Positions 56,988 through 64,000 of a DNA stretch of 64,000 nucleotides are shown in pieces. A program made the position numbers and the translations under genes. Each line of letters starts with the position of its first letter. The stretch's first letter is position 1. Origin of the DNA: Pseudovibrio sp947494035 (lineage in GTDB: Bacteria > Pseudomonadota > Alphaproteobacteria > Rhizobiales > Stappiaceae); NCBI GenBank assembly GCA_947494035.1, contig CANLTN010000004.1, positions 124,001 to 188,000 of the forward strand. Reading direction: 5' to 3'. The notes under the pieces are model-generated. The model ran no database searches. It saw only the letters and a list, made by a program, of their open reading frames with translations, and was not told the origin of the DNA.

Positions 56988-57431
56988 ATGTCATGGAATA
57001 CAAAAGGGCTGACCCATAGCGGCGGCCGCATCTACGCCCTCCTCCTCCTTATCGCCACAATGCTCATTGTCCTGTTCGCGTTTGTATTAAGCCCCCAACA
57101 AATACAGGTCTCCAGAACCGCACAGTGCGGAGAAGCATCCTGGTATGCCCTCCACTCCAGAACAGCGAGCGGCGAAATGATGGATCCCAGCAAATTCACC
57201 GCCGCACACCTAACCCTGCCAATGGGAACCGACGTTCACGTCACAAACCTGAGCAATGGCAAGACATTAACAGTACGCGTAAACGACCGGGGCCCCTATG
57301 CAAAAAGCCGGTTAATTGACCTGTCCAGAGCTGCAGCGGCTGAATTGGATTTCATCAACAGTGGCGTTACTCAGGTCCGCATTTCCGTTTCAAACGAATT
57401 CAGCCACTACATGAACGGCCACTCCTGTTAA
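56988..57431 (+). CDS. RlpA-like double-psi beta-barrel protein
   Basis: A 147-residue protein anchored by one N-terminal membrane helix (YALLLLIATMLIVLFAFVL, residues 16-34), not a lipoprotein. The rest is an RlpA barrel: CGEASWYALHSRTASGEMMDPSKFTAAHLTLPMGTDVHVTNL then TVRVNDRGPYAKSRLIDLSRAAAAEL. RlpA enzymes cut glycan strands lacking stem peptides; the catalytic Asp in NDRGP is present. The SPOR domain of longer RlpA proteins is missing. AGG eight bases upstream supports the ATG. Confidence 0.88.
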   Translation: MSWNTKGLTHSGGRIYALLLLIATMLIVLFAFVLSPQQIQVSRTAQCGEASWYALHSRTASGEMMDPSKFTAAHLTLPMGTDVHVTNLSNGKTLTVRVNDRGPYAKSRLIDLSRAAAAELDFINSGVTQVRISVSNEFSHYMNGHSC

Positions 57432-57551
57432 AAATTACACTATACTTATTCCAGCAAGACAAAGCGCAGGCATGAATAAATTTTTAGGATAATTCAGGTA
57501 AAAGTCAGGCAAGCAAGACTAATAATAAATATAACTCAGAGTCTGATTGCT

Positions 57552-58529
57552 ATGAAGTTATCGCGCAAAACATGTCTAGTTCTATTAGCTACAACCCTGA
57601 CCTTACCTTCTATTGACTTATTCTTAAGCCCGGCAAAGGCGAATGTTCCGCTTGTAGTGCCCGCTGGCAACCGCTTAAAAAGCCAGCCCACCGTTCCGAT
57701 TGCATCTGCAACACGTACCAGCGCCTTCAATCAAACCTACGAGAAAAAGTTCCAGCGCATTCTCTCGGTTCTCAAAAGAGAACGCCGCCTAATTCGGAAC
57801 ATCAAACAGGTTGCAGGCCTTTACAACATTGATCCGGTTCATATTTTGGGTGCCATTGTCGGCGAACACACCTACAATTACGACAGCCTCGACAGTGCAC
57901 AAGGCTATTATATGAAGGCCTTGCAATACGCACGCATTCGCATCTCATTTCAGTATGACGGGGAGGAAGTCTGGAGCTTCATCAAGCGCCCCCAGTTTAA
58001 CAAATGCCGCCAAGAGGAAACCAGCAACGGCCGCTGGAGGTGTTACGAGCTTGTCTGGAACACAAAGTTCATGGGTAAAACAGTTGGTGGTACCCGTTAT
58101 CCGCGCGAACTGTTTCACAGAGCCTTCTTCAGACCAATGTACGCAGGGCAAAGCTTCGGCTTAGGGCAGATAACCCCACTCACTGCGCTAAAGATGAATG
58201 ATATGGTCAACAGCGTCAGCGGCCTGCCAAAGCTCAGCTCAAAAGATGCATCAGGCCTTTATAAAACGGTGATGGATCCAAATAAATCAATCCATTACAC
58301 CGCAGCAGTTCTGCGAGATGCCATCAACGCCTATAAAAAAGTGGCTAACGTCGATATCTCTAGGAACCCGGGCATCACCTCAACGCTCTACAACCTTGGC
58401 AACCCTTGGGAACGCGCCATTTCCTACCGAAACAAGCGCAGAATGAGCCCATCACATTTGCCACGCGAGAATTACTACGGTTGGCTCATCAATGAACGTA
58501 TTGATGAACTCCGGGCAGTCCTTCAATAG
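57552..58529 (+). CDS. DUF1402 family exported protein, lysozyme-like
   Basis: A 325-residue protein with a signal peptide (cleavage near PAKANVP). It matches DUF1402, an alphaproteobacterial family. The central part has the layout of a lytic transglycosylase domain: DPVHILGAIVGEHTYNYDS with a Glu in the catalytic position, then SFGLGQITPLTALKMND, the GLGQI-type motif, and STLYNLGNPWERA for the later Y-N-x-G element. Cleavage of peptidoglycan is a reasonable inference but not established for the family. It follows the RlpA-like gene by 120 bp, forming a possible cell-wall pair. Confidence 0.8.
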   Translation: MKLSRKTCLVLLATTLTLPSIDLFLSPAKANVPLVVPAGNRLKSQPTVPIASATRTSAFNQTYEKKFQRILSVLKRERRLIRNIKQVAGLYNIDPVHILGAIVGEHTYNYDSLDSAQGYYMKALQYARIRISFQYDGEEVWSFIKRPQFNKCRQEETSNGRWRCYELVWNTKFMGKTVGGTRYPRELFHRAFFRPMYAGQSFGLGQITPLTALKMNDMVNSVSGLPKLSSKDASGLYKTVMDPNKSIHYTAAVLRDAINAYKKVANVDISRNPGITSTLYNLGNPWERAISYRNKRRMSPSHLPRENYYGWLINERIDELRAVLQ

Positions 58530-58701
58530 CACGGCATCACCGGCCCGTGGTTGGTAACAGACGCATCGAAATGAGCCAGTGGAACGCCAGCCTTAGCGCC
58601 GTCTTCTATTTGGGTACGCTAGATGGTTACCCACCGGGTTTTCATTGCATATCCCTGAAATTCAACACCTATTTCCGCAACGCTTCAACCGAGCGGAGCT
58701 T

Positions 58702-59232
58702 TTAAGGTCCAGTAAAGGGGGAAACACTGCCGGGGTTTCGAGGGTTGAGTTCCTCAAGCACTTCTAGCCGAAAACGTGCGTCCCGCGCATCCTGCGCGGC
58801 CTCTCGTGCTCCCCGCCGGTCGCCGCTGTCACGAGCATCTTCCCGATCTTTTCGGGCGTCATCCAGATTTCCTTTGGCAACACGCAGTTCTGTGCCAAAC
58901 GCATACCCTTGTAGAAAAGCTGTCTCGGTTGCTGCAGGGCATACATTGCTATATCTCGCGCCCCGTTCCCCCCAGAAGATACCGGAGTTATAGGTACAGT
59001 ACCGTTGTAGCCCTGTTTGACGCCCCTGTTCGTAGGTTGTCCTGTCAGGCGTAACTCCGTGTGCTGCACAGGCAGCAGCGTAGCGATTGAACTGTTCGGA
59101 GGGGAGGCCGCGTCCGGCATCGGCATCACCCACAGCGCGCCAATCATCTGTTTCACAGTCTACTTGGGAAAGGGTAGTGCAAGCGACAAGCAAGAAACCC
59201 AATGCGGGTAGCGCAACTATAGTTTTCACCAT
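58702..59232 (-). CDS. DUF2799 lipoprotein
   Basis: A 176-residue protein with a lipoprotein signal peptide (VALPALGFLLVACTT; Cys18 would be lipidated). The mature start, CETDDWRAVGDADAGRGL, and the following RYAAACAAHG, TYEQGRQTGLQRYCT and FLQGYAFG are the DUF2799 pattern. The last 60 residues form a highly charged helix (DARKDREDARDSGDRRGAREAAQDARDARF), perhaps a coiled coil. Function unknown; the inner leaflet of the outer membrane is the likely location. Confidence 0.85.
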   Translation of the reverse strand: MVKTIVALPALGFLLVACTTLSQVDCETDDWRAVGDADAGRGLPSEQFNRYAAACAAHGVTPDRTTYEQGRQTGLQRYCTYNSGIFWGERGARYSNVCPAATETAFLQGYAFGTELRVAKGNLDDARKDREDARDSGDRRGAREAAQDARDARFRLEVLEELNPRNPGSVSPFTGP

Positions 59233-59422
59233 AAGGCATTAAACTCCAGTTTTTATTATTTTTACTCAAGAGAAATACTGTAATTTCTTTGATAACCACG
59301 CACCCATTATCCGCACCAACTAAAATCTTCTCTTATTTTTTGATGACACTTGAAATATAATTCATTATTACTTGTATTTTATGCATATCAAAAATCAAAT
59401 TAAGGGCAGGCCTCCAACAAAA

Positions 59423-59442
59423 AGGGGAGCCCAAGCTCCCCT
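59423..59442 (-). terminator. Intrinsic terminator of the MBL-hydrolase gene
   Basis: AGGGGAGC/GCTCCCCT with a four-base loop; TTTTTGTTGG follows on the minus strand, 23 bases beyond the stop. Confidence 0.82.
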
Positions 59443-59465
59443 CCATTTCACCAGATAACCCCGAA

Positions 59466-60131
59466 CTATTTCAGAAACGGGTTGGTCAGCTTCTCATGCC
59501 CAAGCGAAGATGCGGGTCCGTGTCCCGGCAGGAAGGTAATGTCATCGCCAAGTGGCAAAAGCTTGTTTTTGATTGAGGCAATAAGCGTATCATGATCACC
59601 ACCCGGCAAATCTGTACGCCCGATAGAACCCGCAAACAGCACATCACCGGAGATAGCCAGCTTCAGATCCGCATTGAAAAACACAACATGTCCCGGCGCA
59701 TGGCCCGGGCAATGCAGAACCTGAAACTCAACGCCAGCCGCGTTGACCACATCCCCTTCAACAAGCCACTGGTCTGGTTCCACTTTTTGCACCGCATCCA
59801 AACCAAACTGCTTTGCCTGCTCTTCAACACGATCAATCAATGGACGATCAGCTTCATGCGGCCCGATCACTTTTACATCCAACGCTTCTGCCAGCTCAGC
59901 CGCGCCGCCGATGTGGTCGATATGTCCATGAGTGATGAGGATCTGCTCAACAGTCACACCAAGTTCTTTCAGAGCAGCACGGATATTATCCACGTCTCCG
60001 CCCGGATCAACAACAACAGCTTTATGCGTAGTCTTGTTCCAAACGATGCTACAGTTCTGCTGGAAGGCCGTAACGGGGACAACTGTTATCTGAATGTCTG
60101 ACAGGTCTGCCTTATTGCTGACGTCACTCAT
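59466..60131 (-). CDS. Metallo-beta-lactamase-fold hydrolase (glyoxalase II-like, YcbL type)
   Basis: A 221-residue enzyme with the zinc-binding motif H-x-H-x-DH at residues 68-73 (THGHIDHIGG), further metal ligands His and Asp in CPGHAPGHVVF and SGDVLFAGSIGRTDLPGGD, and a closing His in LPGHGPAS. The small size, without the C-terminal helical domain of true glyoxalase II, and the FQQNCSIVW start match the YcbL group. A thioester such as S-lactoylglutathione is a likely substrate. It is the only gene of its unit. Confidence 0.88.
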   Translation of the reverse strand: MSDVSNKADLSDIQITVVPVTAFQQNCSIVWNKTTHKAVVVDPGGDVDNIRAALKELGVTVEQILITHGHIDHIGGAAELAEALDVKVIGPHEADRPLIDRVEEQAKQFGLDAVQKVEPDQWLVEGDVVNAAGVEFQVLHCPGHAPGHVVFFNADLKLAISGDVLFAGSIGRTDLPGGDHDTLIASIKNKLLPLGDDITFLPGHGPASSLGHEKLTNPFLK

Positions 60132-60676
60132 GAGTGCTTCATCTCCAAATTCCGAATTGTTGCACCATACAGTAATCAGATATGCTGGGCTACCTCTCCC
60201 GTCCGCCGTAACCCAGCTGATACGACCACTTCCGACACAACCTCAAAAAACTCATCCATCGCAATACGATCTGTGATTGTAGTCGCAGTAATGCATGCAG
60301 CTTTCATTAATTGAACCAAAAATATTCAACCATCCTGAGGTAATTCATAGAATTTTTTTCATAGCATTATGACATAACCCCCTATTTCACAGGGTTTTAC
60401 CTATAACTTACCTAGGAAAAGCTTGCCCTATTACCCAAGTAAACCCTATTATATGCCGCACACTCGTGAAGATTGCCTACGTTGAACTGGCCAATATTGT
60501 TATCCGGCCAAGCAACATGGGCGTGTTTGCGGTGTAAGGCAGGTAGGAGCTCTTAACCAAAGCCCCACTAAGACATTTGATATTATTTTGTTTGTTTTCG
60601 GACGGGCATTTGGCTTTGAGAAAGCGAGTACATGCGGATACTGGCAGGTTAAATCCGCAGGAAAGGCGATATTGTA
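60132..60676. promoter_or_regulatory. Long upstream region of the cold-shock gene
   Basis: A 545-bp gap between the divergent MBL and cold-shock genes, AT-rich at 60310-60470, without a convincing gene. AGGAAAGG at 60659-60666 is the ribosome binding site for the next gene. A long 5' leader with temperature-dependent structure, as in other cold-shock genes, is possible but no clear fold was identified. Confidence 0.4.
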
Positions 60677-61315
60677 ATGCATAATGGGAATTCGGGTCGT
60701 CGGCCACGCATCAAGCGCGGTGGCAAGCGCGAATTTGGGGATTCGCAGAATTTCGGCCCGGAGTTTGGGGCACCAGCATATATTCCGGCAGATTCCGAGC
60801 GTGTTGCCTACGCACCTCCTCGGATGGAGAATGAACGCAGAGGTCCTTACGGCCACCGCAGACCGGGAGGGTACGGCGGAGACCAGAATAACGGGTACCA
60901 CGCAAGCGGACAGGACGACAGTGGCAGCGGGGGATATGGCAATCAGGGCGGCGGCGGTGGTTTCCGCGACGGACCCAACGGCGGGGGAAGCGGGCGACGC
61001 AGCTACCCACCGGTGGAACGCGGCCCACGCCAGTCAGGCACCGTCAAGTTCTTCAAACTGGATAAGGGCTTCGGCTTTATCACGCCAGATGAAGGCGATA
61101 ACGACGTGTTCGTCCACATCTCCGCAGTCGAACGCTCCGGCCTGACAACGCTGGAAAGCGGTCAGCGGATTTCCTTTGAGACTGAGCCTGATCGCAGGGG
61201 CAAAGGTCCAAAGGCAGTTGAACTGCGACTGGAAGACAGTCCGGCAGCAGAAACTGAGGGCGCTGAACCTCAGCCTGAGATGAACGATGATCTTGACAGC
61301 GTGAGCCAGGACTAA
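60677..61315 (+). CDS. Cold-shock-domain protein with a long disordered Arg/Gly arm
   Basis: A 212-residue RNA-binding protein. Residues 119-186 are a canonical cold-shock domain: SGTVKFFKLDKGFGFITPDEG with RNP1 KGFGFI (130-135), then RNP2 VFVHI (144-148). The first 118 residues are a disordered arm rich in Gly, Arg, Tyr and Asn (GRRPRIKRGGKR, RRPGGYGGDQNNGYH, GGYGNQGGGGGFRDG), and the last 25 are acidic. Bacterial cold-shock proteins are normally about 70 residues; the arm resembles RGG/YGG segments of RNP-granule proteins. An RNA chaperone or cold-adaptation role is likely. Confidence 0.88.
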   Translation: MHNGNSGRRPRIKRGGKREFGDSQNFGPEFGAPAYIPADSERVAYAPPRMENERRGPYGHRRPGGYGGDQNNGYHASGQDDSGSGGYGNQGGGGGFRDGPNGGGSGRRSYPPVERGPRQSGTVKFFKLDKGFGFITPDEGDNDVFVHISAVERSGLTTLESGQRISFETEPDRRGKGPKAVELRLEDSPAAETEGAEPQPEMNDDLDSVSQD

Positions 61316-61342
61316 TCCTCCTGGAACGGCACTGTTGATTTA

Positions 61343-61369
61343 CTAAAGGCAGCTTTACGCTGCCTTTAG
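61343..61369 (+). terminator. Terminator after the cold-shock gene
   Basis: Perfect 11-bp stem CTAAAGGCAGC/GCTGCCTTTAG with a five-base loop, followed by TTTTGGG. Confidence 0.8.
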
Positions 61370-61512
61370 TTTTGGGCGCTTAACCGCGCTTTGCGCCTTG
61401 TGCCCCTGCCCGCCATCAGACTATAAGGCCGACAACGAACCCATTAACAATAGCGCCTCTAAAGAACTCCATCCTTGCAGCAGCGCGCGATAAAGGCCAA
61501 CAGGCGCTCACA

Positions 61513-62367
61513 ATGAATTACCGGCACATTTACCACGCAGGCAACATCGGCGATGTACTCAAGCACGTCGTCCTCGCCAACATTTTGAAGCACCTTCAAA
61601 AGAAAGAAGGTGCTTACCGGGTACTGGACACCCATGCCGGAATTGGCCTGTATGACCTGACATCCGAAGAAGCGCAGAAGACCGGAGAATGGCAACAAGG
61701 CGTTGGCAAAGTGCTGGAACATATCGCTGCTGCTCCTGAACCGGTAAAGCAAGTCCTCGCTCCTTGGCTGGAAACCGTTGAGAATCTCAACCCCGGCGGC
61801 GGCGTGCAATTTTACCCCGGCTCCCCGGAAATTTCCTGTATGCTGGCCAGAAAGCAAGACCGCCTGACGCTCACAGAACTTCATCCAGAAGATTTTGAAG
61901 AACTGAAAAACAATTACGGCGGGGACAAAAAGATCAAGGTAATTGCACTGGATGCGTGGCTCGCATTGGGTAGCTTCCTCCCCCCAAAAGAAAGACGCGG
62001 CGTCGTCCTCATTGATCCTGCTTTCGAAGTAGAAGATGAATTTGCGCGCGTTGCAGAAGGCGTCATTCGCGGCTGGAAGAGATGGCCAACCGGCACATTC
62101 GCCATCTGGTATCCGGTCAAAGACTTCCGCGCAGTCCGACAACTCATTGCAAAACTTGACGAAGCTGGCATCCGCAACACTGTAAAAATGGAGTTGTCCG
62201 CAGGCAAAGTCAGCGCAGATGCACCCATGAAAGCCAGCGGCATGATGGTGATCAACCCGCCCTGGACGCTCGCAAAAGACATGAACACCGCATTGCCGTG
62301 GCTCTGCAAAACCCTGACACAGGGCACCAACGCCTCTTGGAATGTAGAGCAGGTCATTCCTGAGTAA
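61513..62367 (+). CDS. rlmJ: RlmJ, 23S rRNA adenine-2030 N6-methyltransferase
   Basis: A 284-residue SAM-dependent methyltransferase. The signature MNYRHIYHAGNIGDVLKHVVLANILKHL opens the protein, YRVLDTHAGIGLYDL is SAM motif I with its small helical insert region after it, and the N6-adenine motif IV is IDPAF near residue 178 in place of the commoner DPPY. In E. coli RlmJ methylates A2030 of 23S rRNA and is also linked to use of extracellular DNA. It appears as a single gene. Confidence 0.92.
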   Translation: MNYRHIYHAGNIGDVLKHVVLANILKHLQKKEGAYRVLDTHAGIGLYDLTSEEAQKTGEWQQGVGKVLEHIAAAPEPVKQVLAPWLETVENLNPGGGVQFYPGSPEISCMLARKQDRLTLTELHPEDFEELKNNYGGDKKIKVIALDAWLALGSFLPPKERRGVVLIDPAFEVEDEFARVAEGVIRGWKRWPTGTFAIWYPVKDFRAVRQLIAKLDEAGIRNTVKMELSAGKVSADAPMKASGMMVINPPWTLAKDMNTALPWLCKTLTQGTNASWNVEQVIPE

Positions 62368-62542
62368 CCCCTCAGAACCTTAGATTGACCAAAAACCGCA
62401 AATCACTGATTGCTAGAAGCGCAGGGCCAAAGCTCATGCGCTTTTAGTATCTCGTCGCGCCTCTCAGAGGCTGGTGCATATAAGCTTCCTGCAGGCAGCC
62501 TACGCTGTTCTGGACCAGCCAGCCTTTCCGTGGAGAGTGTGA

Positions 62543-63070
62543 ATGCGCGCGAGATCAATCCTCACCCTAATGACTGCAACTCTAATGAGCGTTGTTGCCA
62601 CCGGAACCACATTCTCTGCTGATGCGGTCGCTCCCGGATCCTACGACGCCACCATTCCTCAGATAGAAGACCAGGACCTGATCGCCCCTGAGGACAGGGT
62701 CTACTTTGGCTGGTCCGGCGACTATCTGCCCGCCTGTGATTCTCGTAGGGCCCAACGCGCGGTCATGCGCCGTGTGGCACGCGCGTATCGCAGCTACTAC
62801 GACGGGCGAAGGATCAAGCTCCTCGAAGACATCCGCGAGTCAGGATTCTCGATCCGGAGCCCAAGCCCTGTGGGCCGTCGTTATTGCAATGGCACGGCAA
62901 CGCTGACCGACGATACCCGCTACCGCGTCTACTACGCTCTGGTACAATATGATGGTTTCCTCGGCCTGTCATGGAGTGCCGAAGTCTGTCTGGATGGCCT
63001 TGACAAGTTCCGGGTCTATGATGGCGACTGCCGGACAGTGCGCCCGGAGCAGGAAATCATTCCCCGCTAA
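62543..63070 (+). CDS. Exported protein of unknown function
   Basis: A 175-residue protein with a signal peptide (LTLMTATLMSVVATGTTFSADA). Four cysteines at YLPACDS, RRYCNGTA, SAEVCLDG and DGDCRTV could pair as two disulfides. The middle contains a basic helix (RRAQRAVMRRVARAYRSYYDGRRI), the later part beta strands (RYRVYYALVQYDGFLGLSWSAEVCL). No family recognised; the strand pattern YYALV...LSWSAEVCL...RVYDGDC resembles small secreted enzyme-inhibitor-like folds, but this is only appearance. It lies between rlmJ and hemG on the same strand. Confidence 0.72.
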   Translation: MRARSILTLMTATLMSVVATGTTFSADAVAPGSYDATIPQIEDQDLIAPEDRVYFGWSGDYLPACDSRRAQRAVMRRVARAYRSYYDGRRIKLLEDIRESGFSIRSPSPVGRRYCNGTATLTDDTRYRVYYALVQYDGFLGLSWSAEVCLDGLDKFRVYDGDCRTVRPEQEIIPR

Positions 63071-63182
63071 CCAGTTGCCTTATTGGCGTTTTTACATAGC
63101 GCGTTGCTACATGATGTCTCCTAGGAGGGCTTGCCTCTGAGATCTATAGTGGGTCTCAGCATAGTCCTCCGGGGTTCAGTTG

Positions 63183-63710
63183 ATGAAACACTATCTCGCC
63201 TACGCCAGCCATGATGGCCAAACCCAAAAGATTATCCGCAAGATTTCAGAGGTTCTTGAGCGGAACGGTGAAAAGGTCATTCCCCTCCCCCTTACAACCG
63301 GACTGGAAGCCCTGCCCTCCGATTTGCAGAGTGCTCGAATTCTGATCGGCGCTCCAATCCGCTATGGCTTCCACTTGCGCCCTGTCCGCCAGTTCGTAAA
63401 GCACAACCTTGCAGACCTGAACGCGGCCCAATCTGCATTCTTCTCGGTCAACCTAACAGCGAGAAAACCCGAAAAGCGCACCCCGCAGACCAACACCTAT
63501 CTCAGGAAGTTCCTTGAGAGATCAAAGTTCCAGCCCAAGAAGGCAGCCGTTTTCGCCGGTGCTCTTCGCTACCCAGACTACAAGCCATGGGATCGGGTGA
63601 TGATCCAACTCATCATGAAAATGACCAATGGCCCGACAGACCCGACGCTCTCAATCGAATTTACGGATTGGAATGCCGTCGAACGTTTCGCGAAGGAGCT
63701 CACCCACTAG
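63183..63710 (+). CDS. hemG: HemG, flavodoxin-like protoporphyrinogen oxidase
   Basis: Oxidises protoporphyrinogen IX to protoporphyrin IX in haem synthesis, passing electrons to a quinone. The 175-residue protein is a long-chain flavodoxin: the FMN phosphate loop is YASHDGQTQKI near residue 7, and SVNLTARKPEKRTPQTNTYLRKFL is the long insert loop characteristic of HemG, followed by ALRYPDYKPWDRVMIQLIMKMTNGPTD. ATG 63183 is preferred to TTG 63180. Many alphaproteobacteria use HemJ instead, so presence of HemG is mildly notable. Confidence 0.92.
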   Translation: MKHYLAYASHDGQTQKIIRKISEVLERNGEKVIPLPLTTGLEALPSDLQSARILIGAPIRYGFHLRPVRQFVKHNLADLNAAQSAFFSVNLTARKPEKRTPQTNTYLRKFLERSKFQPKKAAVFAGALRYPDYKPWDRVMIQLIMKMTNGPTDPTLSIEFTDWNAVERFAKELTH

Positions 63711-63871
63711 CCATTGCTCTACGACAATCAGAGCGAAGTCACTTGCATTATTTGAAGAAACACGGATATCGTTCAGCCCACTTATTTCATCCAGAGCGCG
63801 TCACCGAAAGAACTCCCTCTTTCGGATATAAATGCGCAGCAACATGATCCCGTGTTTTACAGGTGGCTGAT

Positions 63872-64000
63872 ATGCAAACTCTTCGTTCCTCCAGCGCTTC
63901 TCCGTTTGGCAGAAAAATAAAACTCGCGCTGTATGTGTTGGGCTTCTCAGATAAAGTAAGCGTTGCCCCCGCCAAGACACTTGATCCCAGTGATACCCTG
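63872..64000 (+). CDS. Glutathione S-transferase, N-terminal fragment (runs off the window)
   Basis: A frame of 43 codons from ATG 63872 to the window end. It reads SPFGRKIKLALYVLGFSDKV near residue 10, then AKTLDPSDTL, the start of a thioredoxin-fold GST N-terminal domain with the usual S/C-P-F at the active site. AGGTGG eight bases upstream is a good ribosome binding site. The substrate and subclass cannot be told from the fragment. Confidence 0.8.
   Translation, partial: MQTLRSSSASPFGRKIKLALYVLGFSDKVSVAPAKTLDPSDTL

Overview
The window reads as chromosomal DNA of an alphaproteobacterium, most likely a marine member of the Hyphomicrobiales/Rhodobacterales side of the class (Pseudovibrio-like is a guess, not shown). 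The basis is the set of families present: an ELM1-type protein, DUF992, DUF1402, DUF3775 and DUF2799 proteins, a trxB-LysR pair followed by a probable AbcR-type sRNA, a yqeY-dnaG-rpoD block divergent from carA, and a GTTC-N7-GTTC LexA box in front of uvrB. Most of it is ordinary core genome. I see no integrase, transposase, phage module or CRISPR array.

Layout. 1-4258: end of an arsC-arsH arsenic pair, an MFS exporter, pyrE and a BadF-type sugar kinase. 4334-8836 (minus strand): a curli-type functional amyloid locus with csgF, csgG, a 510-residue curlin with about twenty repeats and two further curlin-like proteins. 9182-13609: tRNA-Ile(CAT), an AI-2E-family permease, a SIMPL-domain protein, a DHA2 drug transporter and a small membrane protein. 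13854-19139 (minus): rpoD, dnaG, yqeY. 19390-26643: carA, a MerR regulator, a 1.1 kb stretch without a convincing gene, a small HTH protein, carB, greA. 27327-28517: a secreted calcium-repeat protein in an AT-rich patch. 28659-32228: Lrp regulator, ELM1-type protein, trxB, LysR regulator; directly downstream lies a strong sRNA candidate (32540-32681). 33566-39163: msrP, a beta-hydroxyacid dehydrogenase, a HIT-like protein, an EF-G paralogue, a DUF992 protein. 39607-47721: an outer-membrane barrel candidate, aspartate aminotransferase, GtrA, DUF3775, EamA transporter, S9 peptidase and HAD phosphatase, with an intergenic repeat of a type common in this group. 47922-55210: LexA-controlled uvrB, two tandem secreted paralogues and two tandem FadL-like barrels. 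55862-64000: a membrane acyltransferase, RlpA-like and DUF1402 cell-wall proteins, a lipoprotein, an MBL hydrolase, a cold-shock protein with a long disordered arm, rlmJ, a secreted protein, hemG and the start of a glutathione S-transferase.

Working together: the curli genes supply subunits, outer-membrane pore and surface anchor for an extracellular amyloid, but no csgE or csgD neighbour is visible. carA and carB supply carbamoyl phosphate and pyrE acts later in pyrimidine synthesis, although the three are scattered. The LysR gene and the sRNA next to it look like a regulator-target pair. Start codons were re-chosen where a Shine-Dalgarno sequence, a signal peptide or an operator made one better; these choices are stated in the entries.
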